A DNA stretch of 64,000 nucleotides, taken from contig JAEUJW010000038.1 in assembly GCA_016793465.1 (NCBI GenBank), positions 62,001 through 126,000 on the forward strand, given 5' to 3'. Of the stretch, positions 24,334-31,931 are shown piece by piece (the first letter of the stretch is position 1; each line of letters starts with the position of its first letter). The stretch comes from Myxococcales bacterium. Lineage in GTDB: Bacteria > Myxococcota > Polyangia > Nannocystales > Nannocystaceae. The position numbers were made by a program, and so were the translations under genes. The notes beneath the pieces are model-generated. The model saw only the letters and a program-made list of their open reading frames with translations. It searched no databases and had not been told where the DNA came from.

Positions 24334-25431
24334 ATGCGGAACGCGCTGCGGGCGATCTTCTTCGGGAGCGTGCTGATCGGCGGGTGTACGAGCGACTATA
24401 CGTTCACCGATTCGGTGAACAGTCGCGGGCTGATGTTCATGCCGCGCTCGGAGTTCGGGGACGAGCTGTCGACGCCGTACGTGCTCGGGGCGGACTTCAC
24501 GATCTTCATTCAGGACACCCAGGGCGACACCGACATGAAGGGGTGGAAGGTGCTCGTCACCAACCCCGCGGTGCTGACGCTGCGCGAGGCGGCGCCGGAG
24601 CGGCTCGACTCGTCGACGCTGTCGGTCGAGGCGGTCGCCGGCGGGGTCGGCACGACCGAGCTGCTGCTGATCGACCCGGGCGGCGAGGTCCAGGGCAGCG
24701 CGGCGGTCGAGGTGCGCATGCCGACGCGCGTCAAGCTGTTCGCGGCGGCGATCGCCGCGCTCGAGAACCCGGACTACCTCGGCGAGTCGCCGCGTCCGGT
24801 GATCATGGCCGGCGGGGTGGCGTCGTTCGGGGTGCAGTATTTTGATACTGACCTGCGGCTGCAGGGCTCGACCGACCTGCGCGTCGAGGCCTCGAAGGGG
24901 CTGGCGGCGGAGGTCGAGAAGTCCGAGGTGGTGAACAACCGCGACGTCATCCAGATCGCCGCGGCCGACGTGGTCGGGCAGCAAGCGCTCGACGTGCTCA
25001 TCGGCGAGCTCCGCCTGCAGACGGTCATGGTCGACGTGGTGCGGCCCTCGGCGATCTCGGGGATCGAGCTGATCCACAAGAAGGGCGCGACGCCCGACGA
25101 GGCCGCGGGCGAGTGGCTGGTGGTCGCGCAGGCCCACGACGACTCGGGGCGGCCGGTCTACGGGGTCGACTTCGACTGGCAGTTCCCCGGGCGCACGTTC
25201 CTCGACAGCGGCGACGTGCTGGTCTACGAGTACGACCCGGACCCCGAGAAGCTGACGCGCATCACCGCGTTCGCGGGGGCGTACGAGGCGTCGATCTCGG
25301 TGAACGCCGCCGACGCCGAGGTGTTCACCTCGAACGACGAGGCGTTCAACTGTAACGTCGCGGGCGGGACGCAGGCGCCGTGGTGGGCGCTGGGGCTCGT
25401 GGCGCTCGGGCTGCGGCGCCGTCGGCGATGA
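24334..25431 (+). CDS. Lipoprotein that also carries a MYXO-CTERM tail
   Basis: 365 residues. The N-terminus is a lipoprotein signal (RAIFFGSVLIGGC), while the C-terminus has the MYXO-CTERM plan: a Cys in FNCNVAGG, a hydrophobic stretch (WWALGLVALGL) and RRRRR at the end. The body is beta-rich (VLTLREAAPERL, SAAVEVRMPTRV, AISGIELIHKKG, VYGVDFDWQFPG) and suggests tandem Ig-like domains. Carrying both an N-terminal lipid anchor and a C-terminal sorting tail is unusual. An islet with TATTTTGATA lies at 24839-24848. The next gene overlaps the stop codon (ATGA), so the two are translationally coupled. Confidence 0.75.
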   Translation: MRNALRAIFFGSVLIGGCTSDYTFTDSVNSRGLMFMPRSEFGDELSTPYVLGADFTIFIQDTQGDTDMKGWKVLVTNPAVLTLREAAPERLDSSTLSVEAVAGGVGTTELLLIDPGGEVQGSAAVEVRMPTRVKLFAAAIAALENPDYLGESPRPVIMAGGVASFGVQYFDTDLRLQGSTDLRVEASKGLAAEVEKSEVVNNRDVIQIAAADVVGQQALDVLIGELRLQTVMVDVVRPSAISGIELIHKKGATPDEAAGEWLVVAQAHDDSGRPVYGVDFDWQFPGRTFLDSGDVLVYEYDPDPEKLTRITAFAGAYEASISVNAADAEVFTSNDEAFNCNVAGGTQAPWWALGLVALGLRRRRR

Positions 25432-26084
25432 GCGCGGAGCGGCGGACCGTCCGCGGGGCGCGGCTGGCGTGGCGGCGGCTGCGTGCGGCGCCGCTGACGG
25501 CGCTGGCCGTGCTCGGCGAGGCGTCGGGGCTGGGTCGGCGCGCGGACCGGGCGATCGGCAGGGCGAGCGAGGGCTGTCTTTATGGACAGGTGCTCGAGGT
25601 GCCGCCGCGGGCCTGGGCGATCGTTCCGGGGGCGTTCGTGTTCAAAGACGGGACGCCGTCGGACGTGCTCGCGGATCGGCTGACGGCGGCGCTCGAGCTG
25701 GTGCGCGCGGGGCGGGCCGCGCAGGTGCTGGTCTCGGGCGGGCCCGACGAGGTCGTCGGCATGCAGCGGTGGCTCGAGGAGCGCGGCGTGGCCGCGGTGC
25801 GGGCGGACCCGGAGGGGCTGCGCACGTGGGCGACGATGCAGCGCGCGGCCGAGGTCTTCGAGATCCGCGAGGCGGTGGTCTGCACCCAGCGGTTTCACCT
25901 GCCGCGCTCGCTGTACCTCGCGCGGGCGGCGGGGATCTCGGCGATCGGCCTGGTCGCCGACCGCGGGGCCTACGACGGGGCGCTCTACAACGCGAGCCGC
26001 GAGCGGCTGGCCCGCATGCGGGCGTGGCTCGACGTGGCCTGGGCGAGCCGGGGCACGCGGGCGGCTCGCGCGCGCGTGCGGTGA
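25428..26084 (+). CDS. DUF218 (SanA/YdcF-like) protein
   Basis: ATG 25428 overlaps the TGA of the upstream gene by 4 bp. The 218-residue protein shows the DUF218 pattern: WAIVPGAFVFKDGTPSDVLADR near 60, VLVSGGP near 104 and VVCTQRFHLPRSLYLARAAGI near 150. Family members such as E. coli SanA and YdcF influence envelope permeability or bind nucleotides, but the activity is not settled. The N-terminal 30 residues are basic with a moderate hydrophobic segment that may act as an anchor. A palindrome copy (CTGTCT-TTAT-GGACAG, 25574-25589) is inside the gene. Confidence 0.8.
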   Translation: MSAERRTVRGARLAWRRLRAAPLTALAVLGEASGLGRRADRAIGRASEGCLYGQVLEVPPRAWAIVPGAFVFKDGTPSDVLADRLTAALELVRAGRAAQVLVSGGPDEVVGMQRWLEERGVAAVRADPEGLRTWATMQRAAEVFEIREAVVCTQRFHLPRSLYLARAAGISAIGLVADRGAYDGALYNASRERLARMRAWLDVAWASRGTRAARARVR

Positions 26085-26093
26085 AAACGGCCG

Positions 26094-26121
26094 ACGCGCG
26101 CACGCGAGCGCGTGTGCGCGT
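26094..26121. terminator. Hairpin between convergent genes
   Basis: Inverted repeat of about 13 bp with one mismatch (ACGCGCGCACGCG / CGCGTGTGCGCGT) and a 2-nt centre, between the convergent DUF218 and EGKCG-lipoprotein genes. It lacks a T-run on either side, so it may be a processing hairpin rather than a strong terminator. Confidence 0.35.
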
Positions 26122-26142
26122 CCAGCTCGGCCCGCGAGGGGC

Positions 26143-26511
26143 TCAGGTCTTCTTGGGGTCGGCGGCCTTGGCGTCGGCCGGGGCGTCGCCGGTCTTGGCC
26201 GCGTCGACCGGGACGGCGGCGCCGTCCTTCTTGTCGGCGCCGCACTTGCCCTCGCCGCACTTGCCCTCGCCGCACTTGTGCTCGCCGGCGGCGGCCTTGG
26301 CGTCGCCGGCGGCCGGCACGACTTCCTTGGCGTCGGGGGTGGCCGGGGTCTTGGCGTCCGCGGTGGTCTTGGCGGCGTCGGTCTTGACCTCGGTCTTGGT
26401 CTCGACCTTGGTCTCGGTCTTGGTCTCGGTCTTCTTGGCGGTGTCGCCGCCACAGGCGACGGTGGTCCCGCCGAGCAGCGCGAGGGTCGCGGTGATGGTC
26501 TTCAGGTCCAT
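26143..26511 (-). CDS. Small lipoprotein-like protein with EGKCG metal-motif repeats
   Basis: 122 residues. The start at 26511 opens a signal sequence ending near TTVACGG, a weak lipobox. The middle is low complexity, with alternating Thr/Lys/Glu then Ala/Asp/Pro. Near residues 77-89 is HKCGEGKCGEGKCGADKK (in part), two perfect EGKCG motifs plus a third variant. EGKCG is the core of bufferin/HvfA precursor peptides, whose Cys are converted to thiooxazole/oxazolone groups by DUF692 enzymes and bind copper. No DUF692 or DUF2063 gene is in the window, so modification is only a possibility; unmodified Cys could also bind metal or be redox active. It faces the periplasm. ATG 26511 follows a GGAG sequence. 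Confidence 0.7.
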   Translation of the reverse strand: MDLKTITATLALLGGTTVACGGDTAKKTETKTETKVETKTEVKTDAAKTTADAKTPATPDAKEVVPAAGDAKAAAGEHKCGEGKCGEGKCGADKKDGAAVPVDAAKTGDAPADAKAADPKKT

Positions 26512-26599
26512 GGCTGATTCTCCGGGGCGGTCAGGATAGCAAGCTCGCCGGGGCGCAGGCGGCAAATAATTGGCGGCGCGCGCGAGGGTGGGGGCCTGC

Positions 26600-27535
26600 T
26601 CACCCCGCCGCGCCGGCGTGTTCGGGTCGGGCCCACGCGGGACGTTCGGCGCTGGCGGACACCGTGAGGCCGGTGCGCGGGTGGACGAACTCGAGGTGGG
26701 AGGCGAGCAGGCACAGCGTCTCGCCGTCGCCGACGACCCCCAGCGCGAGCGCCGACGCGTGCAGGCGGACCGCCTCGGCGCCGGCCGTGGCCGCGCCGGT
26801 GAGCGTGACCTCGACGAGGGTCTCGTCGGCGAGCGCGGCGATCGGTGTCCACTCGCTCGTCGCGGCGACGGGCTCGCGGTCGCCGTCGCGGGCCGCTCGC
26901 CAGCCGCCCGACGGTGTGCTCACGAGGCCGAGGTCGCAGGTGCGCCGGGCCGCGAGTGAGCCCGACACGCGCACGAGGTAACGCCGCCGCATCGCCAGCT
27001 CGGCGAAGGCCTTAAAAAAACTCTCGGTGGACTGGCCGCGGACCGTGAACAGCGCCAGGCCGGCGGCCGCCGGCGGGAGCGCGTGGATGAGGCCGACGTA
27101 GGGCCGCGCGACGCGCTCGCCGGCCAGGCGCTGGACCAGCGCCGCCGCGAGCGTGCCGCGGGTGGCCGAGCGGGTCGCGGCCGCGGGCACGCCGTGCGGC
27201 TTGTCGACGATCACGCAGGCATCGTCGCGGTGCACGACACGCAGGGTGTCCGGGGCGATCGGCCGGACCTCCGCGGCGTCGCGATAGACCGTCACGCGCT
27301 CGCCCTCGGACACGCGCAGGGTCGGGATGCACATGCGCACCTGACCGACGTAGACCCCGCCGGCGCGCACCAGCTCGGCCGCGATCGCCTGACCCACGCC
27401 GAGGCGCTTGGCCAGCAGCTGGCGCAGCGTCAGGCCGTCCTCGACGCCGACCACGCGGAAGCGCGTCGGTCCGCCGCGGCCTGGGCGGCCCGGACGGGTC
27501 GGCGCGTCGGCCTGCTCCGGTTCGTCCGCGATCAC
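26600..27535 (-). CDS. RluA-like pseudouridine-synthase homologue lacking the catalytic Asp
   Basis: GTG 27535 overlaps the hslO stop codon (GTGA). The 311-residue protein has an S4-like RNA-binding segment at about residues 34-84 (LRQLLAKRLGVGQAI) and an RluA-type fold beginning near 105 (DDACVIVDKPHGVPA). In active RluA enzymes the next motif is HRLDxxTSG, with the Asp as nucleophile; here it reads HALPPAAAG (H151-A-L-P154), so the catalytic Asp is replaced by Pro. The later YLVRVSG motif is kept. It is therefore probably an inactive RNA-binding or scaffolding relative. An AT islet (TTAAAAAAA, 27012-27020) encodes SFFKAF. Confidence 0.75.
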   Translation of the reverse strand: MIADEPEQADAPTRPGRPGRGGPTRFRVVGVEDGLTLRQLLAKRLGVGQAIAAELVRAGGVYVGQVRMCIPTLRVSEGERVTVYRDAAEVRPIAPDTLRVVHRDDACVIVDKPHGVPAAATRSATRGTLAAALVQRLAGERVARPYVGLIHALPPAAAGLALFTVRGQSTESFFKAFAELAMRRRYLVRVSGSLAARRTCDLGLVSTPSGGWRAARDGDREPVAATSEWTPIAALADETLVEVTLTGAATAGAEAVRLHASALALGVVGDGETLCLLASHLEFVHPRTGLTVSASAERPAWARPEHAGAAG

Positions 27536-28434
27536 GAGCGCTCCCGCCGGATCTCCGCGGCCAGAGCCCGCAGCTCGTCGGCGGTCAGCGTGTACACCGC
27601 GCCGCAGAACTCGCACTTCACCTCGGTCTCGGGCTGCTCGTCGGCCAGGGCCGCGATGTCCGCCGCGCCGAGGATGGCCACCACGCTGCGCGCCCGCCAC
27701 GGCCCGCACGTGCAGTGAAACCGCACGGCCGAGCGCTCCATCGCCTCGTAGTCCTCGCCGCCGAGGGCGAAGCCCACCAGCGCCTCGCAGCCGCGGTCCT
27801 GGCGCAGCATGTCGGTGAGGCCGCCGCCGTCGAGCAGGGCCCGCAGGCGCCCCAGCTCCTCGGTGTCGCCGCCGGGGAAGGTCTGGCACAGCACGCCCGC
27901 GGCCCGCTGGACCGTGCCGCCCGCGCCGAGCACGACCTCGCAGGCCAGCACCGACGGCAGCTGCTCGCTAACGTTGAGGTAGCGCTCGATGTCGCGGTCG
28001 ACCTCGCCGGAGACCACGTCGACGGTGCCCTGGTAGCGCTGCTCGAGCCCGAGGTCCCGCGTGACCGTGAGCGAGCCGTGGGCGCCCACGGCGGCGGCGA
28101 GCGAGGTCACCTGCGCGTGCTCGGCGGGGCTCAGGTGGCGCTGCAGGCAGCCGCGCACGCTCATGCCGGCGGTGCCCTCGTCGCCGTCGCCGCGGCAGTC
28201 GACGAGCAGCCCGCGCAGCGGCCCCGAGCTGCGCAGGGCCAGGCGCATGCGCTCGCCGGCGTGCTTGGACAGGGTGGTGAGCAGGAGGCCCGCGGTCAGG
28301 GCGCGGCCGAGGGCGACGACCTCGAGCCCGCGCAGGCCGTGACGCGCGCTGGCCTCGGCGACCACGCCGGTGGTCACCGCCGCGATCACGCGGAGCGACA
28401 GGTCCGGTTTGATGGCCCGCAGGAGTTCGTCCAC
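27532..28434 (-). CDS. hslO: Redox-regulated chaperone Hsp33
   Basis: Hsp33 is a cytosolic holdase that is switched on by oxidation of its zinc-binding cysteines. The 300-residue protein has the family length, an N-terminal LRVIAAVTTGVVAEASARHG segment, the GCLQRHLSPAEHAQVTSL stretch near residue 95-112, and the C-terminal redox switch: CxC at C241/C243 (FHCTCGPWRA) and CxxC at C274/C277 (VKCEFCG). The GTG start at 28434 lies 6 nt after TATAGT. The downstream RluA-like gene overlaps the stop. In many bacteria hslO sits next to the S4-domain gene hslR; here an S4-containing RluA-like gene takes that place. Confidence 0.95.
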   Translation of the reverse strand: MDELLRAIKPDLSLRVIAAVTTGVVAEASARHGLRGLEVVALGRALTAGLLLTTLSKHAGERMRLALRSSGPLRGLLVDCRGDGDEGTAGMSVRGCLQRHLSPAEHAQVTSLAAAVGAHGSLTVTRDLGLEQRYQGTVDVVSGEVDRDIERYLNVSEQLPSVLACEVVLGAGGTVQRAAGVLCQTFPGGDTEELGRLRALLDGGGLTDMLRQDRGCEALVGFALGGEDYEAMERSAVRFHCTCGPWRARSVVAILGAADIAALADEQPETEVKCEFCGAVYTLTADELRALAAEIRRERS

Positions 28435-28446
28435 CGGCCGACTATA
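28435..28446 (-). promoter_or_regulatory. -10 element directly before hslO
   Basis: TATAGT on the minus strand (plus 28441-28446) lies 6 nt before the GTG start of hslO. It is a near-perfect -10 hexamer and implies a leaderless mRNA. No convincing -35 hexamer was found. Confidence 0.5.
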
Positions 28447-28488
28447 CCAGGCCGGCGGATCTCGCGGGCAGCGCCGTCGGCGCGGGGC

Positions 28489-29685
28489 TCACTCGACGTC
28501 GACGAGCTTCAGCTTGACGCTCGCCCGCTGGCCGGCGCGCACGACCGTGAGGGTGACCTCGTCGCCGATGTTGTAGCGGTCGAAGGCCTGGTACATGTCG
28601 TCGAAGTCCTCCACCGCGTGCTCGTTGATGCCGACGATGATGTCGCCGAGCAGGATGTCGCCCTCGCGGGTCTCGGTCAGCCCGAGCACGCCGGCCTGGG
28701 CCGCGGGCGAGCCGGGCATCACGCGCATGACGACCACCCCGCGGACGCCCGCGCGCGCGGCGTAGGCGTCGGGCAACGGCTGGATGCCGATGCCCGGGTG
28801 CTGCACGCGGCCGCTGGCGATGATCTGCGGGACCACCCGCCGGACCGCGCTGACCGGCACCGCGAAGCCGATGCCCGCCGAGCTGCCGGTCTTCGAGAAG
28901 ATCATGGTGTTCATGCCGATCAGGTAACCACCCGAGTCGAGCAGCGGGCCGCCCGAGTTGCCGGGGTTGATCGAGGCGTCGGTCTGGATCATGTCGCGGA
29001 TGGTCACGCCGCCGTAGCCCTGGACCTCGCGCCCGAGCGCGGAGATCACCCCGGTCGTCAGCGTGTGGTCGAGCCCGAACGGGTTGCCGATGGCGATCGC
29101 CGTCTGCCCGACCTCGAGCTTGTGCTCGGGCGGCAGCACCGGCAGCGGCGTCAGCGGCTCGTCGCAGCCGATCAGCTTCAGCACCGCGACGTCCTTGTTG
29201 GGGTCGCCGCCCAGCAGCTCGGCGTCGTAGCTCTTCTGGCTGTGCAGCGTCACCGTGTAGCGCCCGCGCGTGCGGCCGCTGTCGATCACGTGGTAGTTGG
29301 TCACCACGTGGCCCGCGGCGTCCCACAGGAAGCCGGTGCCGGTGCCCGCCGGGACCTCGAGCGCCTTCATCGACCAGTCGCGGACGACCCGCTTCTGGGT
29401 CACGAACACCGTCGCCGGGGCGGCGGCGCGGAACACGTCGATGACGTTCTGTTCAGCTTCGAGGCGGGCCCGCGGCGACGGCCGGGTCACCACCGGCGTG
29501 GTCGTCGCGGTCGGGGCCGCCGGCGTCGGAGCGGCCAGCACCGCGGCGGGAGCCTGCGGCGTCGGCAGCACCTCGGGCGCCGCCGCCGGGCTGTGCGTGG
29601 AGCACTCGGTCGCCCCCGGGAGGACCAGCAGACAGCCCATCAGGGCGAGCAGGGCGGACATCTTGAACGGTCGGCGCGTCGGCAT
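28489..29685 (-). CDS. HtrA/DegQ-family serine protease with PDZ domain
   Basis: The start at 29685 gives an N-terminal signal (MPTRRPFKMSALLALMGC) that could serve as a lipoprotein or type I signal. The 398-residue protein then has a Pro/Ala/Thr linker, a trypsin-like domain and one PDZ domain. The triad is H132 (HVVTNYHVID), D165 (PNKDVAVLKL) and S244 (NPGNSGGPLL); the PDZ domain spans about residues 280-395 with GVVVMRVMPGSPAAQAG. HtrA proteases degrade or refold damaged envelope proteins. An AT-rich islet (TTTTTAA) lies just upstream of the start. The kinase gene runs divergently 146 bp away. Confidence 0.9.
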   Translation of the reverse strand: MPTRRPFKMSALLALMGCLLVLPGATECSTHSPAAAPEVLPTPQAPAAVLAAPTPAAPTATTTPVVTRPSPRARLEAEQNVIDVFRAAAPATVFVTQKRVVRDWSMKALEVPAGTGTGFLWDAAGHVVTNYHVIDSGRTRGRYTVTLHSQKSYDAELLGGDPNKDVAVLKLIGCDEPLTPLPVLPPEHKLEVGQTAIAIGNPFGLDHTLTTGVISALGREVQGYGGVTIRDMIQTDASINPGNSGGPLLDSGGYLIGMNTMIFSKTGSSAGIGFAVPVSAVRRVVPQIIASGRVQHPGIGIQPLPDAYAARAGVRGVVVMRVMPGSPAAQAGVLGLTETREGDILLGDIIVGINEHAVEDFDDMYQAFDRYNIGDEVTLTVVRAGQRASVKLKLVDVE

Positions 29686-29816
29686 CTCGGGCCACTTTTT
29701 AATCGCCCGCCCCAGGACCGCAAGCAAGCGCGATCCTGCTTTTATGTACAGCGCTCGCGGCCACCGCGAGAACGACATGCGCGCCCGCGCGAGGTGGGCC
29801 GCCCCGGCAAGCGTGA

Positions 29817-29831
29817 TATACCTGCCCGACC
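29817..29831 (+). promoter_or_regulatory. -10-like element before the kinase gene
   Basis: TATACC at 29817-29822 (extended TGATATACC), 9 nt before ATG 29832. No Shine-Dalgarno sequence is visible, so a very short leader is likely. Confidence 0.4.
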
Positions 29832-31871
29832 ATGAGCGGTGCCGCTGCATCTCTGCCTCTTTGTCCTCACTGCGGGCAGTCGCACCCCGAGGACGTGCTC
29901 GTCTGCCCCAAGGAGAGCAAGGTGCTGCCGCTCGAGGGTCGCCTGCTCGACGGCAAGTTCCGCTTCGCCAAGCTGCTCGGCGCGGGCGGCATGGGCGCGG
30001 TGTGGAAGGCGCACAACGTCCGCGTCAAGAAGTCGGTGGCCATCAAGCTGATGCACCCCGAGTTCGCGGGCAACCCGGGCATCCTCGACCGCTTCCGCCA
30101 GGAGGCCACCGCCGCCGGCGAGATCGGCAGCCAGCACATCTGCGACGTGTACGACTTCGGCCCCAGCATCCTCGGGCCGTACATCGTGCTCGAGATGCTC
30201 AACGGCCGCTCGCTCGGCGAGCTCATCACCCAGTACGGCCGCGTCGACCCCGGGCTCGCCGCCATCGTCCTGCGCCAGGCCCTCGAGGGCCTCGAGGCCG
30301 CCCACCGCGCCGGCATCGTCCACCGCGACCTGAAGCCCGAGAACATCTTTCTTCATGAGCCCAGCCCGGGCCGCCTGCTCGTCAAGCTCATGGACTTCGG
30401 CATCTCGAAGTTCTCGACCGGCGAGGGCGCCGGCAAGACGTCGGCCGGCGTGCTCATGGGCACCCCCGAGTACATGTCGCCCGAGCAGTCCGAGGGCGCC
30501 GCCGCCGTCGACGCCCGCACCGACATCTGGGCCATGGGCGCGATCCTCTACAAGGCGCTGACCGGCGTCGAGGCGTTCGCCGGCGCCACCATGGCCGCCA
30601 CCCTCGTCGCCGTCGCCACCAAGGAGCCGCGGCCGATCACCGAGTTCGCGCCCACCTGCCCGCCCGGCCTGATCGCCGTGGTCGCCAGGTGCCTCGCCAA
30701 GTCGCCCGCCGGCCGCTACGCCAACGCCCGCGAGCTGTCCGACGCGCTGGCCCCGTTCGAGCAGATGAGCGGCTCGCTGCCGCCGCCGCCGAACGCGATG
30801 ACCTCCGCCGGCGGCTTCACCGCGACCACCGCCCCGGCCACGCCGCCCCCCACGTCCGCCCCGCTGTCGGGCCAGACGTCCGCGCCGCACGCCTCCGCCT
30901 CGACCACCGCGCCCGCCGGCACGCTCATCACCCGCGGCAACCCCGGCGCCGGCCCGCCCGCGGCCACGCTCATCACCGGCGGCCCCGGCGGCCCCGGCCC
31001 CACCCCACCGTCGTTCCAGCCCGGCGGCGGCCCCACGTTCGTCGGCAACCCCAACCTCGCCCCGGCCGACGACAGCTGGTCGCTCGGCCAGGGCCCCGGC
31101 CCGGTGACCACGACCGGCCCGTCCACGCTGTCCGGCAGCCCGACCAACCCCGGCAGCGGCGGCGGCAGCGGCAAGCTGATCGTCATCACCATCGTCCTGC
31201 TGATCATCGGCGCCGGCATCGCGGTGGCGATGGTCACGCGCACGCCCAAAGAGAAGCGCAACGACGACAAGACCGTCGTCGCCGACTCGAGCACGCCCGA
31301 CACCAAGGTCACCACGCCCGATCCGACCGCCGGCGCGACCGCGGGCGACACCAAGACCGGCGAGACCGCGGCCGCCGCGACCGCGGGCGAGACGAAGACC
31401 GGCGAGACCGCGGGCGACACCAAGGCCGGCGAGACCGCGGGCGACACCAAGGCCGGCGAGACCGCCGGCGACACCAAGGCCGGCGGCGACACCAAGGACA
31501 CCAAGGTCGACAAGCCCGACCCGCCGAAGCCCAAGCCGCCCGACATGTCCCTGCTGATCAAAGAGGGCAACCTGCACACCCCGAAGGCCCCGGGCCCGGC
31601 CAACTTCAAGTCGCAGGAGGAGGCCCTCGACCACTGCAAGAGCCTGCGCTCGAAGAAGTTCGCCAACCTGAAGAGCTGGGGCCTCGCCTCGCTGTCCGAG
31701 GCGCGCTCGTTCGCCGCGCACCAGGAGATCAGCAAGCGCACCTACTGGACCGAGGACGCGGCGGTCGCCGGTCGCGTCAAGCAGATCCAGCCGAGCTCCG
31801 GCAAGACCGTCGAACGCAGCGTGACCGACAAGAATTTCGTCGGTAGCGCGCTCTGCGTGGCCAAGAACTGA
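29832..31871 (+). CDS. Membrane Ser/Thr protein kinase with N-terminal zinc ribbon
   Basis: 679 residues. A zinc-ribbon-like pair opens the protein (CPHCG and VCPKES, residues 11-26). The kinase domain spans about 43-305, with GAGGMGAVWKA (P-loop), K72, E91, HRDLKPEN (D166) and DFGIS (D188). A Pro/Ala/Thr/Gly linker, one transmembrane helix near residues 447-470 (IVITIVLLIIGAGIAVAMV) and a periplasmic part follow. The periplasmic part has Thr/Gly/Glu/Lys repeats (TKAGETAGD, DNA repeats at 31390-31485) and a C-terminal domain with one Cys. Myxobacterial Pkn kinases of this plan sense the envelope and phosphorylate cytoplasmic partners. Partners unknown. Confidence 0.93.
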   Translation: MSGAAASLPLCPHCGQSHPEDVLVCPKESKVLPLEGRLLDGKFRFAKLLGAGGMGAVWKAHNVRVKKSVAIKLMHPEFAGNPGILDRFRQEATAAGEIGSQHICDVYDFGPSILGPYIVLEMLNGRSLGELITQYGRVDPGLAAIVLRQALEGLEAAHRAGIVHRDLKPENIFLHEPSPGRLLVKLMDFGISKFSTGEGAGKTSAGVLMGTPEYMSPEQSEGAAAVDARTDIWAMGAILYKALTGVEAFAGATMAATLVAVATKEPRPITEFAPTCPPGLIAVVARCLAKSPAGRYANARELSDALAPFEQMSGSLPPPPNAMTSAGGFTATTAPATPPPTSAPLSGQTSAPHASASTTAPAGTLITRGNPGAGPPAATLITGGPGGPGPTPPSFQPGGGPTFVGNPNLAPADDSWSLGQGPGPVTTTGPSTLSGSPTNPGSGGGSGKLIVITIVLLIIGAGIAVAMVTRTPKEKRNDDKTVVADSSTPDTKVTTPDPTAGATAGDTKTGETAAAATAGETKTGETAGDTKAGETAGDTKAGETAGDTKAGGDTKDTKVDKPDPPKPKPPDMSLLIKEGNLHTPKAPGPANFKSQEEALDHCKSLRSKKFANLKSWGLASLSEARSFAAHQEISKRTYWTEDAAVAGRVKQIQPSSGKTVERSVTDKNFVGSALCVAKN

Positions 31872-31918
31872 CGCCTGCAGACCCCGGAGCGTCTGCCCGC
31901 GTGCAGCCCGCCTCGTGT

Positions 31919-31931
31919 TAGCGTCTGGCGC
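31919..31931 (+). promoter_or_regulatory. -10-like element before the PQQ dehydrogenase gene
   Basis: TAGCGT at 31919-31924 followed by 7 nt to ATG 31932; no Shine-Dalgarno sequence. It is one of the recurring start-proximal hexamers. Confidence 0.35.
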
